Shown here piece after piece: positions 37,473-50,420 of a stretch of DNA of 64,000 nt (the first letter of the stretch is position 1; each line of letters opens with the position of its first letter). The stretch comes from Rhodopseudomonas infernalis (GTDB taxonomy: Bacteria > Pseudomonadota > Alphaproteobacteria > Rhizobiales > Xanthobacteraceae). Under the pieces are notes generated by a model that was given only the letters and a program-made list of their open reading frames with translations, was not told the DNA's origin and ran no database searches. The stretch lies in the NCBI RefSeq assembly GCF_022271405.1, contig NZ_JAJNAL010000018.1, forward strand, positions 39,143 to 103,142, in the 5' to 3' direction. The position numbers and the translations under genes were made by a program.

Positions 37473-38153
37473 ATGAAACGCCTGATCCGTGCCGCCTTTG
37501 TGGTGCTGCTTCTGCTGCTTGCCGCGCCTTATGTGCTGACGCTGGCTTACAGCGCCGGCCATCCGGTCTCGACCCTGATGATCTGGCGCAGCCTGACCGG
37601 CGCGGCGGTGACGCGCGACTGGATCGACATCGAACGGATTTCACCCGCGTTGCCGCGCAGCGTGGTCGCCTCCGAAGACGCCAAGTTCTGCAGCCATCGC
37701 GGCATCGACTGGGATTCGGTGCGCGACGTCATCGACGACATGCAGGACGGCGAGGCGACGCGCGGCGGCTCGACCATCACCCAGCAGGTCGCCAAGAACC
37801 TGTTCCTGTGGCCCGGCCGCAGCGTCGTGCGCAAGGCGCTGGAGTTTCCGCTGGCGCTGTGGATCGACTTCGTGCTGTCGAAGCAGCGCGTCCTCGAACT
37901 CTATCTGAACATCGCCGAATGGGGCCCGGACGGCCAATTCGGCGCCGAGGCCGGTGCGGCCTATGCGTTCGGCGGATCGGCGGCCCGGCTCACCGCGCAG
38001 GAAGCCGCTCTGATGGCAGCAATCCTGCCCAACCCGCGGATTCGTAGCGCCAAAAAGCCCGGGCCGGGGGTCCGCCGGTTGGCCGCAACCTATGTGGCGC
38101 GGGCTCGATCCGCCGAATTGCAATCGTGCTGGCGCGAAAATAGCGGCTCCTGA
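37473..38153 (+). CDS. mtgA: Monofunctional peptidoglycan glycosyltransferase
   Basis: 226 aa. One N-terminal helix ([18 protein letters not shown]), then GT51 motifs: [19 protein letters not shown] (EDxxFxxHxG), [20 protein letters not shown] and [39 protein letters not shown]. It polymerises lipid II glycan strands at the outer face of the inner membrane without a transpeptidase domain. Confidence 0.95.
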
Positions 38154-38290
38154 GACGATTTAGGCCGCCCGGTGGTCTAGCCATCCTCCACAGCTTCCGT
38201 TATAAGCCCGGCCTTAGCTTTCCGCCTGCGCGCGAGTGCCGGGCCGTCCCGCTGTGGACGACGACATCAATCCCGTCAAGGATCAACGAT

Positions 38291-38473
38291 ATGGCCGTTC
38301 CGAGAAGAAAAACTTCGCCCTCGCGGCGTGGCATGCGCCGGTCGGCGGACGCGCTGAAGCGCCCGACCTACGCGGAAGACAAGGATTCCGGCGAACTGCG
38401 CCGCCCGCATCATCTCGACCTCAAGACCGGGATGTACAAGGGCCGCCAGGTCATCAAGAAGAAGGACGCCTGA
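38291..38473 (+). CDS. rpmF: 50S ribosomal protein L32
   Basis: 60 aa. [20 protein letters not shown] is the invariant bL32 N-terminus; the C-terminus ([20 protein letters not shown]) lacks the zinc cysteines, as in other alphaproteobacterial versions. AAGGATC precedes the ATG. In many genomes rpmF sits near fatty-acid genes, but not here. Confidence 0.96.
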
Positions 38474-38488
38474 GCTTCGCTCAGGTTT
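38469..38488 (+). terminator. Possible intrinsic terminator overlapping the rpmF stop
   Basis: Stem CCTGAGC / GCTCAGG with a TTC loop, containing the rpmF stop codon, followed by only TTT. The stem is short but strong, and the T tract is weak. Confidence 0.5.
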
Positions 38489-38736
38489 GATCGGCGCGGC
38501 CTCGCCGCGTCGATTTTGCGGCTATGCCGACCAGTTCGCTCGACTGCGATGCTGATCCGGCGGATGCGATCGCGGAGTTGCGCGACGCAGGTGGATGCGA
38601 CTCTTTGATGATCGCTGCTCTCTGATGATCGCTGCCGACGCCCGAATCTGCTCCAACTGTTGCGTTAGAGAGTAGCCCGCGGCCACCCGAACGGGGCGCC
38701 TCGGTGTATGGTCTTTCTGAACAACGGGCTTTGCGG

Positions 38737-39396
38737 ATGTCGATCATCGGTTTCCCGCTGCTGCTGATCCCGATCGCGATCTGCAACATCGTTATCTTCA
38801 TGATGCCCGGCGTCGGCTTCGACGCAGCGCTGACCCGTGTGCCGCTTCCCTCAGGCGCGGTTTGGACGATCAGCGGCGGCGACATGCTGGTCGCGTTCGG
38901 TGTGCTGCTGCTGCTGTTCGAAGTCATCAAGGCGGGGCGGCCGGGCGCCAAATATCTCACCGATCATCTGCTGTCGCTGCTGGTCCTGGCCGGCACCGTC
39001 GCCGAATTCGTCCTGCTGCCGCAGTTCGCCAACCCCACGGTGTTTTTGCTGGCGACACTGATGCTGGTGGATTTCTTCGCCGGCATCGCGCTGCGCCGCC
39101 GTCCGCAGCCTCGCGTTGCGCACCAAGCCGCGGAGGTCGAGCCGGAGACCGCTCCAACCGAACCGGCGACCGCACCCGCCGCATCGCCCGAAGCATCCGC
39201 TAAATCGACATCGTCTGTTGCATCGGCTTCCGCTGCGGCCACCGCGTCTTCGGCTTCGAGTTCTGCGGCGTCGATCGCCGAAGCCGTTCTCCTCGACCGC
39301 CCACAGCCGGTGGCGGCGCCCACTGGCTCGCCGCGTGTGACCTCGCCGGCACTGCAGCCTGACGGCGACGCTGCCGGCGCTCAGGCCGAGCGCTGA
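38737..39396 (+). CDS. Hypothetical membrane protein with Ala/Ser-rich tail
   Basis: 219 aa from ATG 38737 (an upstream start at 38704 is possible; neither has a clear ribosome-binding site). Three helices at about 3-25, 45-63 and 80-105 (LLSLLVLAGTVAEFVLLPQF). From about residue 125 a low-complexity Ser/Ala/Pro/Thr tail follows (SASAAATASSASSSAASIAE). Predicted inner membrane, no known domain. Confidence 0.6.
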   Translation: MSIIGFPLLLIPIAICNIVIFMMPGVGFDAALTRVPLPSGAVWTISGGDMLVAFGVLLLLFEVIKAGRPGAKYLTDHLLSLLVLAGTVAEFVLLPQFANPTVFLLATLMLVDFFAGIALRRRPQPRVAHQAAEVEPETAPTEPATAPAASPEASAKSTSSVASASAAATASSASSSAASIAEAVLLDRPQPVAAPTGSPRVTSPALQPDGDAAGAQAER

Positions 39397-39410
39397 AGCT
39401 CGAATTTACA

Positions 39411-39698
39411 TCAGGACATCCGCCGGGTACGCCCGGCTGCATAGACGGGCGCTGACCGGTAGGCTGCGGTTGCCTCGTCCGGCTCTGCACGAAACACGCC
39501 ACGGGTCTGCGGGTAGCCGCCTTCGATTGCCAACAATTGTGCGATGAAGTTGGCCGAGGGCCGGACAGGACGGTCGGTGTAGCGCGTCCGCGACGGTGAC
39601 GACATCACCGGCACCGGCTCGATCAGCTCGGCTTCGACCGCCTCGGCTGCTCCGAAGCCACCGATGTCGTCGTCTTGGTCGATCCGGATGCCTACCAT
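39411..39698 (-). CDS. Small hypothetical protein
   Basis: 95 aa, starting MVGIRIDQDDDIGGFGAAEA. Contains TRYTDRPVRPSANFIAQLLA and a YPQTRG motif with an EATAAYRSA ending, a pattern I recall from small Bradyrhizobiaceae proteins of unknown function. No membrane segment or catalytic motif. Support is moderate. Confidence 0.5.
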   Translation of the reverse strand: MVGIRIDQDDDIGGFGAAEAVEAELIEPVPVMSSPSRTRYTDRPVRPSANFIAQLLAIEGGYPQTRGVFRAEPDEATAAYRSAPVYAAGRTRRMS

Positions 39699-39865
39699 CG
39701 TCGTTCAACCTGCACCGCGCCGGGACACCTGCCTCGCTACAAAGGTACCTTCGCAAGGATTATGCCCGGCGGCCTCGTAACGTTCCCAGGTCAGGGTCAA
39801 ACAGGGTTTCCGGATTGTTAACGATCTCGGCCTAGCCTGAACAGTCAGCGGCGCTCTATTCTGCG

Positions 39866-41656
39866 GTGGAGAATCATCTGATCCCGTCCCGAAACGAGGC
39901 AGTTGTGCCAGCCGCCGATCCATCGCTCGACCCGCCGGCAGCGCCCGCCGAAGCGATCCGCCCGGAGCCGGCTAGAATCCTGTCGGCGCTCGGGCAGGCT
40001 GCTTTCGTGTGGGATCTAACGACCGACGCGATGATCTGGACCGAGCGCGCGCCGGACCTTTTTCCAGACATCCCCGCCGACACTCTTGCGACCGGTGGCG
40101 CTTTCGCCATGCTGATCGAACCATCGCGGGGAATTCGAAGCGACGCTTTGCTGAGCACCGCGGCTGCGGCCGGCGCTCACTGCGTGCCTTACCGCATCGA
40201 ATATGGCGTGCGGGCGACGACCTCGGCGCCGATCACCTGGATCGAGGAAAGCGGCTGCTGGTACGCGGGCCCGGACGGGCGGCCGGCGCGGGTCGATGGT
40301 CTGGTCCGCATCAACAACGAGCGTCACGCCCGCGACGAGCAACTGCTGAAGCTTTCGCAGCACGATGCTCTGACCGGCGAACTCAACCGCACCCACCTGG
40401 TGGCGGCGCTCGCCGAAGCGATCGAAGAGGCGTCGCGCTTTCGCAACGGCCTGTGCTTCATGCTGATCGGCCTCGATCATCTGGCGCGCATCAACGACTC
40501 GCTCGGCTTCGACGTCGCCGACGAAGTCATCGCCACCATTGCGCAGCGAATCCGCGCGCGGCTGCGCGCCGGCGATCAGCTCGGCCGCTTCTCGGGCAAC
40601 AAGTTCGGGTTGATCCTGAAGAACTGCACGGCAGACGACGCCCAGGTGGCGGCCGAGCGCTTCCTCGCCGCGGTGCGCGACGACATCGTGCCGACGCGCT
40701 CCGGCCCGGTGTCGGTGACGGCGTCGATCGGGGCCGTGATCTCCCCGCGCTACGCCCGCACCACCGACGAGGTGATCAACCGCGCCCAGGAGGCGCTGTC
40801 GACGGCGAAGCACCGCCGCTGCGGCAAGCAGTCGATGTGGCGGCCGAATGTCGAGCGCGATGCCCAGCGCCGGGTCAACATCCGCGTCACCGACGAGATC
40901 GTCACCGCGCTCAACGAGCGCCGCATCGTGCTGGCCTATGAGCCTGTCGTCGATGCCGCGACGCGGGCACTGGCCTTTCACGAATGCCTGGTTCGCATGA
41001 TGCAGAGCGACGGCCAGATGTTGCTGGCGCCCGACATCTTGCCGGTCGCCGAGCGGCTCGGACTGATCCGGCTTGTCGATCATCGCGTGCTCGAACTGGT
41101 AGTGGCCGAACTCGCGGCCGCGCCGCAGACCACTCTCAGCCTGAACATTTCGCCGGACAACACGATGGATGCAGACTGGTGGGCCGGCATCGAATCGCTG
41201 ATGCTGGCGCATCCCGGAGTCGCCGACCGGCTGATCGTTGAGATTACCGAGACGGTGGCAATCCAGGACATCAATGAGGTGCGCGGCTTCGTCACCCGGC
41301 TGAAGAAGCTCGGTGCAAAGATCGCGATCGACGATTTCGGCGCCGGCTACACCTCATTCCGCAACCTGCGCAGTCTCGGCGTCGATATCGTCAAGATCGA
41401 CGGTGCCTTCGTGCAGAACATCGCGCGCTCGGCGGACGATCGCGCCTTCGTGCAGACGCTGATCGATCTGGCGCGACGGCTCGGCATCAGGACAGTGGCC
41501 GAGTGGGTGCAGGACGACGAGTCGGCGCAGCTGCTGCACGATTGGGGCTGCGACTACATCCAGGGACGCCTGATCGGCCTCGCCTCGGAGCACCGCCCCT
41601 GGCTTACAAGAGACGTGGCGAAAGACGACGTCGTTCGAGAGCGTCTGGCGAAGTAG
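39866..41656 (+). CDS. GGDEF(degenerate)-EAL signalling protein
   Basis: 596 aa, GTG start (start uncertain). PAS-like N-terminus about 35-150 (AAFVWDLTTDAMIWTERAPD). The GGDEF site reads SGNKF (243-247), so no cyclase activity is expected. In the EAL domain the first motif reads ECLVR rather than EALLR, while EITETVAI, DDFGAGYTSFRNLRSLG and VKIDGAFV are kept. Phosphodiesterase activity is therefore plausible but uncertain; it may act as a c-di-GMP-responsive scaffold. Confidence 0.85.
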   Translation: MENHLIPSRNEAVVPAADPSLDPPAAPAEAIRPEPARILSALGQAAFVWDLTTDAMIWTERAPDLFPDIPADTLATGGAFAMLIEPSRGIRSDALLSTAAAAGAHCVPYRIEYGVRATTSAPITWIEESGCWYAGPDGRPARVDGLVRINNERHARDEQLLKLSQHDALTGELNRTHLVAALAEAIEEASRFRNGLCFMLIGLDHLARINDSLGFDVADEVIATIAQRIRARLRAGDQLGRFSGNKFGLILKNCTADDAQVAAERFLAAVRDDIVPTRSGPVSVTASIGAVISPRYARTTDEVINRAQEALSTAKHRRCGKQSMWRPNVERDAQRRVNIRVTDEIVTALNERRIVLAYEPVVDAATRALAFHECLVRMMQSDGQMLLAPDILPVAERLGLIRLVDHRVLELVVAELAAAPQTTLSLNISPDNTMDADWWAGIESLMLAHPGVADRLIVEITETVAIQDINEVRGFVTRLKKLGAKIAIDDFGAGYTSFRNLRSLGVDIVKIDGAFVQNIARSADDRAFVQTLIDLARRLGIRTVAEWVQDDESAQLLHDWGCDYIQGRLIGLASEHRPWLTRDVAKDDVVRERLAK

Positions 41657-41908
41657 CCGGGTGTCACAAGGCTTTGCCGGATGACTCAAAGCCCGGCCGA
41701 TGGAATCAGTTATCGCCTCGCCCGACGCCATGCCGGCCAGTGCCGCGAATCCACGTCTTGCCGAGACGTTCGCGCTGAAGCCATCAATGACCGGGACGAG
41801 CCCGGCCGAAACTGAATGACTGGCTTTGGCCAGTTGCCTGAAGCAGCAGGCGACAGTCCCAGATGTCTCCGCGCGGTGCGTCTCGACTCCGCGCGGCTGA
41901 CGTCTGGA

Positions 41909-42502
41909 CTACTCGTCCTTCTTCGGCTGTTCGAGCGACATCCGATCGAGCCGATCCTGCATGTCCTTCATCTGCCGACGAAGATCGTCGATCGTGTCGG
42001 CCTCGCGTGCCGGCTCGCCAGGAGTGGCTTCGCCCTCGACATCGAGGCTCGACTTGCGCGGCACGAACATCGAGAAGGTCTGCTGAAACAGCTCCATGTT
42101 GCGGCGGACCGTTTCCTCGAGCGGCGCGAACGGCGTCATGCTCAAGGTGCTGCTCATCTGCTTGCGGAATTTCTCCTGCTCGCGGGTCAGCGAATCGATC
42201 GATTGCTCGAGATATTTCGGAACCACCATCTGCATGCTGTCGCCGTAGAAGCGGATCAGCTGGCGCAGGAAGGTGGTCGGCAGCAGGTTCTGCCCGGCCT
42301 TGTTTTCCTGCTCGAAGATGATCTGGGCCAGGACCGACCGTGTGATGTCATCCCCGGTCTTGGCGTCGTAGACGAGGAAGTCTTCGCCGTCTTTTACCAT
42401 CGACGCGAGATCTTCGAGGGTCACGTAGGTACTGGTGCCGGTGTTGTAGAGTCGCCGGTTCGCGTATTTTTTGATTGTGGTTGGTTGGTCTGATTTCGCC
42501 AT
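41909..42502 (-). CDS. phaR: Polyhydroxyalkanoate synthesis repressor PhaR
   Basis: 197 aa from ATG 42502. PhaR N-terminal DNA/PHB-binding domain: IKKYANRRLYNTGTSTYVTL, EDLASMVKDGEDFLVYDAKT and GDDITRSVLAQIIFEQENKA. A C-terminal coiled coil (DDLRRQMKDMQDRLDRM) follows. PhaR senses PHB and represses phasin and pha genes. It is divergent from phaA, sharing a 298-base regulatory region. Confidence 0.95.
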   Translation of the reverse strand: MAKSDQPTTIKKYANRRLYNTGTSTYVTLEDLASMVKDGEDFLVYDAKTGDDITRSVLAQIIFEQENKAGQNLLPTTFLRQLIRFYGDSMQMVVPKYLEQSIDSLTREQEKFRKQMSSTLSMTPFAPLEETVRRNMELFQQTFSMFVPRKSSLDVEGEATPGEPAREADTIDDLRRQMKDMQDRLDRMSLEQPKKDE

Positions 42503-43979
<1,477 letters not shown>

Positions 43980-44052
43980 AGCAACGTCGCGCCGCTGATG
44001 CGGCATGATGTTGCAACACGCGTAGCAAGGTGCAGTGCATCAACGAATGTTC

Positions 44053-44081
44053 AAACGCCCGGCAGATTGCCGGGCGTTTTT
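44053..44081 (+). terminator. Intrinsic terminator between phaA and phaB
   Basis: Stem AAACGCCCGGCA / TGCCGGGCGTTT with a short GAT loop and a run of T. It would reduce read-through from phaA into phaB. Confidence 0.9.
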
Positions 44082-44167
44082 GCTTGATGTTCGTCAGCGG
44101 GCAGATTTTATTCGAGACGACACAAACGAAATCTAGAAAAGAATGAGCATTGCGGAGGGAGTTTGAA

Positions 44168-44893
44168 ATGGCGCGTGTGGCGTTGGTAACTGGGGGAACG
44201 CGCGGTATCGGTGCGGCAATCAGTAAGGCACTCAAGACCGCAGGTCATGCGGTCGCGGCGACTTACGCGGGCAATGATTCGGCGGCGGAGCGCTTCAAGG
44301 ACGAGGCAGGTATTCCAGTATACAAGTGGGACGTGAGTTCGTTCGATGCTTGCGCGGCAGGCGTGAAACAGGTCGAGGCCGATCTCGGACCTGTCGACAT
44401 TCTGATCAACAATGCCGGCATCACGCGCGACGGCGCGTTTCACAAGATGACGCTCGAGCAGTGGAACGCGGTGATCAACACCAATCTCGGTTCGCTGTTC
44501 AACATGACCCGGCAGGTGATCGAAGGCATGCGGGCGCGCAAGTTCGGCCGCATCGTCAACATCTCGTCGATCAATGGTCAGAAGGGCCAGTTCGGCCAGG
44601 TCAACTATTCGGCCGCAAAGGCCGGCGACATCGGCTTCACCAAGGCCTTGGCGCTCGAGAACGCGCGCGGCGGCATCACGGTGAACGTGATCTGCCCGGG
44701 CTACATCAACACCGAGATGGTGCAGGCGGTGCCCAAGGACGTGCTGGAGAAAGCGATCCTGCCGCTGATCCCGTGCAACCGGCTCGGCGAAGCCGACGAG
44801 ATCGCCCGCGCGGTGGTGTTCCTCGCCGGCGAAGAGTCCGGTTTCATCACCGGCTCGACGCTGACCATCAATGGCGGCCAGTACATGACGTGA
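44168..44893 (+). CDS. phaB: Acetoacetyl-CoA reductase
   Basis: 241 aa from ATG 44168 (GGAGGGAG upstream). SDR fold: cofactor motif VTGGTRGIGAAISKAL, LINNAGITRDGAF, and catalytic Ser-Tyr-Lys in VNISSINGQKGQFGQVNYSA with AKAG. It makes (R)-3-hydroxybutyryl-CoA with NADPH for PHB synthase. phaC is not in the window. Confidence 0.95.
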   Translation: MARVALVTGGTRGIGAAISKALKTAGHAVAATYAGNDSAAERFKDEAGIPVYKWDVSSFDACAAGVKQVEADLGPVDILINNAGITRDGAFHKMTLEQWNAVINTNLGSLFNMTRQVIEGMRARKFGRIVNISSINGQKGQFGQVNYSAAKAGDIGFTKALALENARGGITVNVICPGYINTEMVQAVPKDVLEKAILPLIPCNRLGEADEIARAVVFLAGEESGFITGSTLTINGGQYMT

Positions 44894-44916
44894 GCCAGCC
44901 ACATTGTGCAGGTGCC

Positions 44917-44952
44917 GAAGGCGGACCGCATCACGGTCCGCCTTCTCGTTTT
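44917..44952 (+). terminator. Intrinsic terminator after phaB
   Basis: GAAGGCGGACCG / CGGTCCGCCTTC stem, loop CATCA, then TCGTTTT. Confidence 0.85.
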
Positions 44953-44978
44953 GAACGATCTTTGACGATGATCTCGCC

Positions 44979-45854
44979 ATGACGCCGCGTACCGCCACTC
45001 TGATCGGTCTATCCGCCATCCTGATGTGGTCGCTGCTCGCGGTGCTGACGGTGGGGACCGGAACCATCCCGCCGTTCCAGCTCGCCGCAATGACGTTCGC
45101 GATCGGCGCGCTGGCGGCGTCGACCGGATGGACCGTGCGCCCCGCCGCGATGCGGGCGCTGCGCCAGCCCGCATTGGTGTGGGCCGTCGGCGTCGGCGGA
45201 CTGTTCGGCTATCACGCGCTGTATTTTCTCGCGCTGCGACTGGCGCCCCCGGCCGAGGCCGGGCTGCTGAACTATCTGTGGCCGCTGCTGATCGTGCTGT
45301 TCTCGTCGGCGCTGCCCGGCGAGCGGCTGAAGCTGCACCATATCGTCGGCGCCCTGCTGGGGCTCGCCGGCACAGCCCTGCTGCTGCTCGGCAACGGCGC
45401 CGCGCTCGACCAGGCGCACTGGCCCGGGCTCGCGGCGGCGTTCGTGGCCGCCTTCGTCTGGGCGACCTATTCGGTGTTGTCGCGGCGCCTGAAGGCGGTA
45501 CCCACCGATGCGGTCGCGGGCTTCTGCTTTGCGACCGCGGGGCTCGCCGCACTCGTGCACGGCGCGATCGAAACCACGGTCTGGCCGCAGAGCGCGTCGC
45601 AATGGCTCGCGATTTTCGCGCTCGGCATCGGCCCGGTCGGCGCGGCCTTCTACGCCTGGGACATCGGCATGAAGCGCGGCGACATCCGCGTGCTCGGCGC
45701 AGCGAGCTACGCGACTCCGCTGCTGTCGACGGGCTTTCTGATCATCGCCGGCTATGCGCAGCCCACCACGACACTCGCGCTGGCGGCGCTGCTGATCGCG
45801 GGCGGCGGCCTGCTCGCTGCCAAGGACATGCTCGGGGCGACGCCAATCGATTAG
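44979..45854 (+). CDS. EamA/DMT-superfamily exporter (YddG-like)
   Basis: 291 aa, ten helices. Segments LSAILMWSLLAVLTVGTGTI, YHALYFLALRLAPPAEAGLL, NYLWPLLIVLFSSALPGERL and VGAAFYAWDIGMKRGDIRVL match the aromatic amino acid exporter YddG group, where this last motif is conserved. Substrate is inferred from similarity only. Confidence 0.82.
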   Translation: MTPRTATLIGLSAILMWSLLAVLTVGTGTIPPFQLAAMTFAIGALAASTGWTVRPAAMRALRQPALVWAVGVGGLFGYHALYFLALRLAPPAEAGLLNYLWPLLIVLFSSALPGERLKLHHIVGALLGLAGTALLLLGNGAALDQAHWPGLAAAFVAAFVWATYSVLSRRLKAVPTDAVAGFCFATAGLAALVHGAIETTVWPQSASQWLAIFALGIGPVGAAFYAWDIGMKRGDIRVLGAASYATPLLSTGFLIIAGYAQPTTTLALAALLIAGGGLLAAKDMLGATPID

Positions 45855-45887
45855 ACGTGGGGACGAACGAAAGCGCCGCGCCGACGG

Positions 45888-46400
45888 CTATTGCTCGAGA
45901 ACCATCTGGCCATTCGCATATTCGAAGCGCTTCAGCTTCGACAGAAATGACAGGCCCAGCAGATTCTCTGATAGCGCTTCGTCCGGCAGCACCATGGCGT
46001 CGACGTCGCGCACGATCAGTCCGCCGATATCGAGCATCGCGATCCGTGTCCGCGCGGCCTTCACGGTGCCATTGGCGGTCGTCACCTTCGCGGTGTAGTC
46101 CGCCGGCCGCGGCCGCAATCCGAACTGCGCGGCCGAGCGCTCGTTGAGCGCGACCACGGATGCGCCGGTGTCGACCATGAAGGCGAGGCGTTGGCCGTCG
46201 ATCCGTCCGTTGGTCTGGAAATGGCCGCGCGGATCGCGCGGGATCGCGAGGCTGCGGGTGCCCGCCTGTGACGACAATCCGACCGTCGCCTTGTTGGCCA
46301 CGCTGGCCTGTGCCGGCGCCGGCATCATCCGGTCTGCCATCTCGGCCATCGCAGTGCCGAGAATCGCCAGCACCGCCGCGATCATCAAGATGTTACGCAT
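45888..46400 (-). CDS. Retropepsin-like aspartic protease (TIGR02281 family)
   Basis: 170 aa from ATG 46400. N-terminal helix (NILMIAAVLAILGTAM), then the single active-site motif FMVDTGASVVALNERSAAQF (DTG), followed by AMVLPDEALSENLLGLSFLS. Single-motif proteases of this type act as homodimers; here it is membrane-anchored facing the periplasm. Natural substrates unknown. Confidence 0.88.
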   Translation of the reverse strand: MRNILMIAAVLAILGTAMAEMADRMMPAPAQASVANKATVGLSSQAGTRSLAIPRDPRGHFQTNGRIDGQRLAFMVDTGASVVALNERSAAQFGLRPRPADYTAKVTTANGTVKAARTRIAMLDIGGLIVRDVDAMVLPDEALSENLLGLSFLSKLKRFEYANGQMVLEQ

Positions 46401-46546
46401 CACGCATACCCACACCAGCCAAGGCCGCGCCATAGAATCACGCGGGCGCGGCGTCTGCGACCGATGCGGTCGCCGCTGCCGGCTATTTTGACCAAAAGGG
46501 TGAGCGAAGCCTTAATGACCGGCGCGGCAACGCATGCGCCGGTGTG

Positions 46547-49150
<2,604 letters not shown>

Positions 49151-49322
49151 GGATCACTCGGAGGCAGGGGAACGGCGCGATGGTTAACAGAAACCATAAA
49201 GCGCGGCAAAATCGCCGCCGCGCACCCAATTCCCGAAACCAGGCACATTCCTTGACCGGCGCAACACTAACGCAACCGATCTTGCCGAAGATGCGTATGA
49301 GCCGCATCAGACAGGAACAGCG

Positions 49323-50378
49323 ATGACCGCGAACGGCACACATGCTCCCGCCCGCATGCATGGCGACCGGGTCGACTGGGTCGACTACGCCAAGGGCATC
49401 TGCATCATCATGGTGGTGATGATGCATTCGGTGCTGGGTGTCGAGGCCGCGGCCGGCCAGACCAGTTTCATGCACTACGTGGTCGAGTTCGCCAAACCGT
49501 TCCGGATGCCGGACTTCTTCCTGATCTCCGGCCTATTCCTGGCGGTGGTGATCGACCGCGACTGGCGGACCTATCTGGACCGCAAGGTGGTGCACTTTGC
49601 CTACTTCTACGCGCTGTGGGTGACGATCCAGTTCGCCATCAAGGCGCCCTCCTTCGCGGCCCAGGTGGGCTGGGCCGGCGTCGCCAAGCTGTACGCGCTG
49701 TCGTTCATCGATCCGTTCGGCACGTTGTGGTTCATCTATCTGCTGCCGATCTTTTTCGTCGTCGCCAAGGCGACGCGCGGCCTGCCGCCGCTGCTGGTCT
49801 TGGGCGCCGCGGCCGTCCTCGAGTCGCTGCATCTGCAGACCGGCTGGACGGTGCCGGACGAATTCTGCGCCCGGTTCTTCTATTTCTACGCCGGCTATTT
49901 GTTCGCCCGGCACGTCTTCGCGTTCTCGGACGCTGCCCGCGCCCGCCCAGCGCTGGCGCTCGCCGGACTCGCGGCCTGGGCGGTGGTGAATGCTGCGCTG
50001 GTGCATCTCGGCGTCAGCGAATGGCCTCTGATCTCGCTCGTGCTCGGCCTTGCCGGCGCCGGCGCCATCATCGCCACCGGCACGCTGCTGGCCGAGAAGC
50101 GCTGGCTCGACGGCCTGCGGTTCTGCGGCGAGCATTCGATCGTGATCTATCTGGCGTTCTTTCTGCCGATGGCGATCAGCCGCACGTTGCTGCTGAAGTT
50201 CGGCAGCTTCCTCGATCTCGGCGTGATCGCCATCCTGGTCAACATCGCCGGCGTGGTCGGCGCGCTGATCATCTGGTGGCTGGCGCTGAAGACCGGCGCC
50301 CGCTTCCTGTTCGACCGCCCGGACGCGTTCTGGATCGCGCCGCGCAAGAAGGAGGCGCGGCTGCAGGCGGCGGAATGA
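49323..50378 (+). CDS. Acyltransferase-3 family membrane protein
   Basis: 351 aa, about ten helices. N-terminal VDWVDYAKGICIIMVVMMHS carries the conserved histidine, and FRMPDFFLISGLFLAVVIDR with the R-x-x-x-Y segment WRTYLDRKVVHFAYFYALW matches the acyltransferase-3/OpgC-like fold. Such enzymes transfer acyl groups to surface sugars; the substrate is unknown. It is divergent from hrpB. Confidence 0.85.
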   Translation: MTANGTHAPARMHGDRVDWVDYAKGICIIMVVMMHSVLGVEAAAGQTSFMHYVVEFAKPFRMPDFFLISGLFLAVVIDRDWRTYLDRKVVHFAYFYALWVTIQFAIKAPSFAAQVGWAGVAKLYALSFIDPFGTLWFIYLLPIFFVVAKATRGLPPLLVLGAAAVLESLHLQTGWTVPDEFCARFFYFYAGYLFARHVFAFSDAARARPALALAGLAAWAVVNAALVHLGVSEWPLISLVLGLAGAGAIIATGTLLAEKRWLDGLRFCGEHSIVIYLAFFLPMAISRTLLLKFGSFLDLGVIAILVNIAGVVGALIIWWLALKTGARFLFDRPDAFWIAPRKKEARLQAAE

Positions 50379-50420
50379 GCCACGCAGCTTTCGGCCGCCT
50401 CTGGCGCTAAGAGGCCCCGC

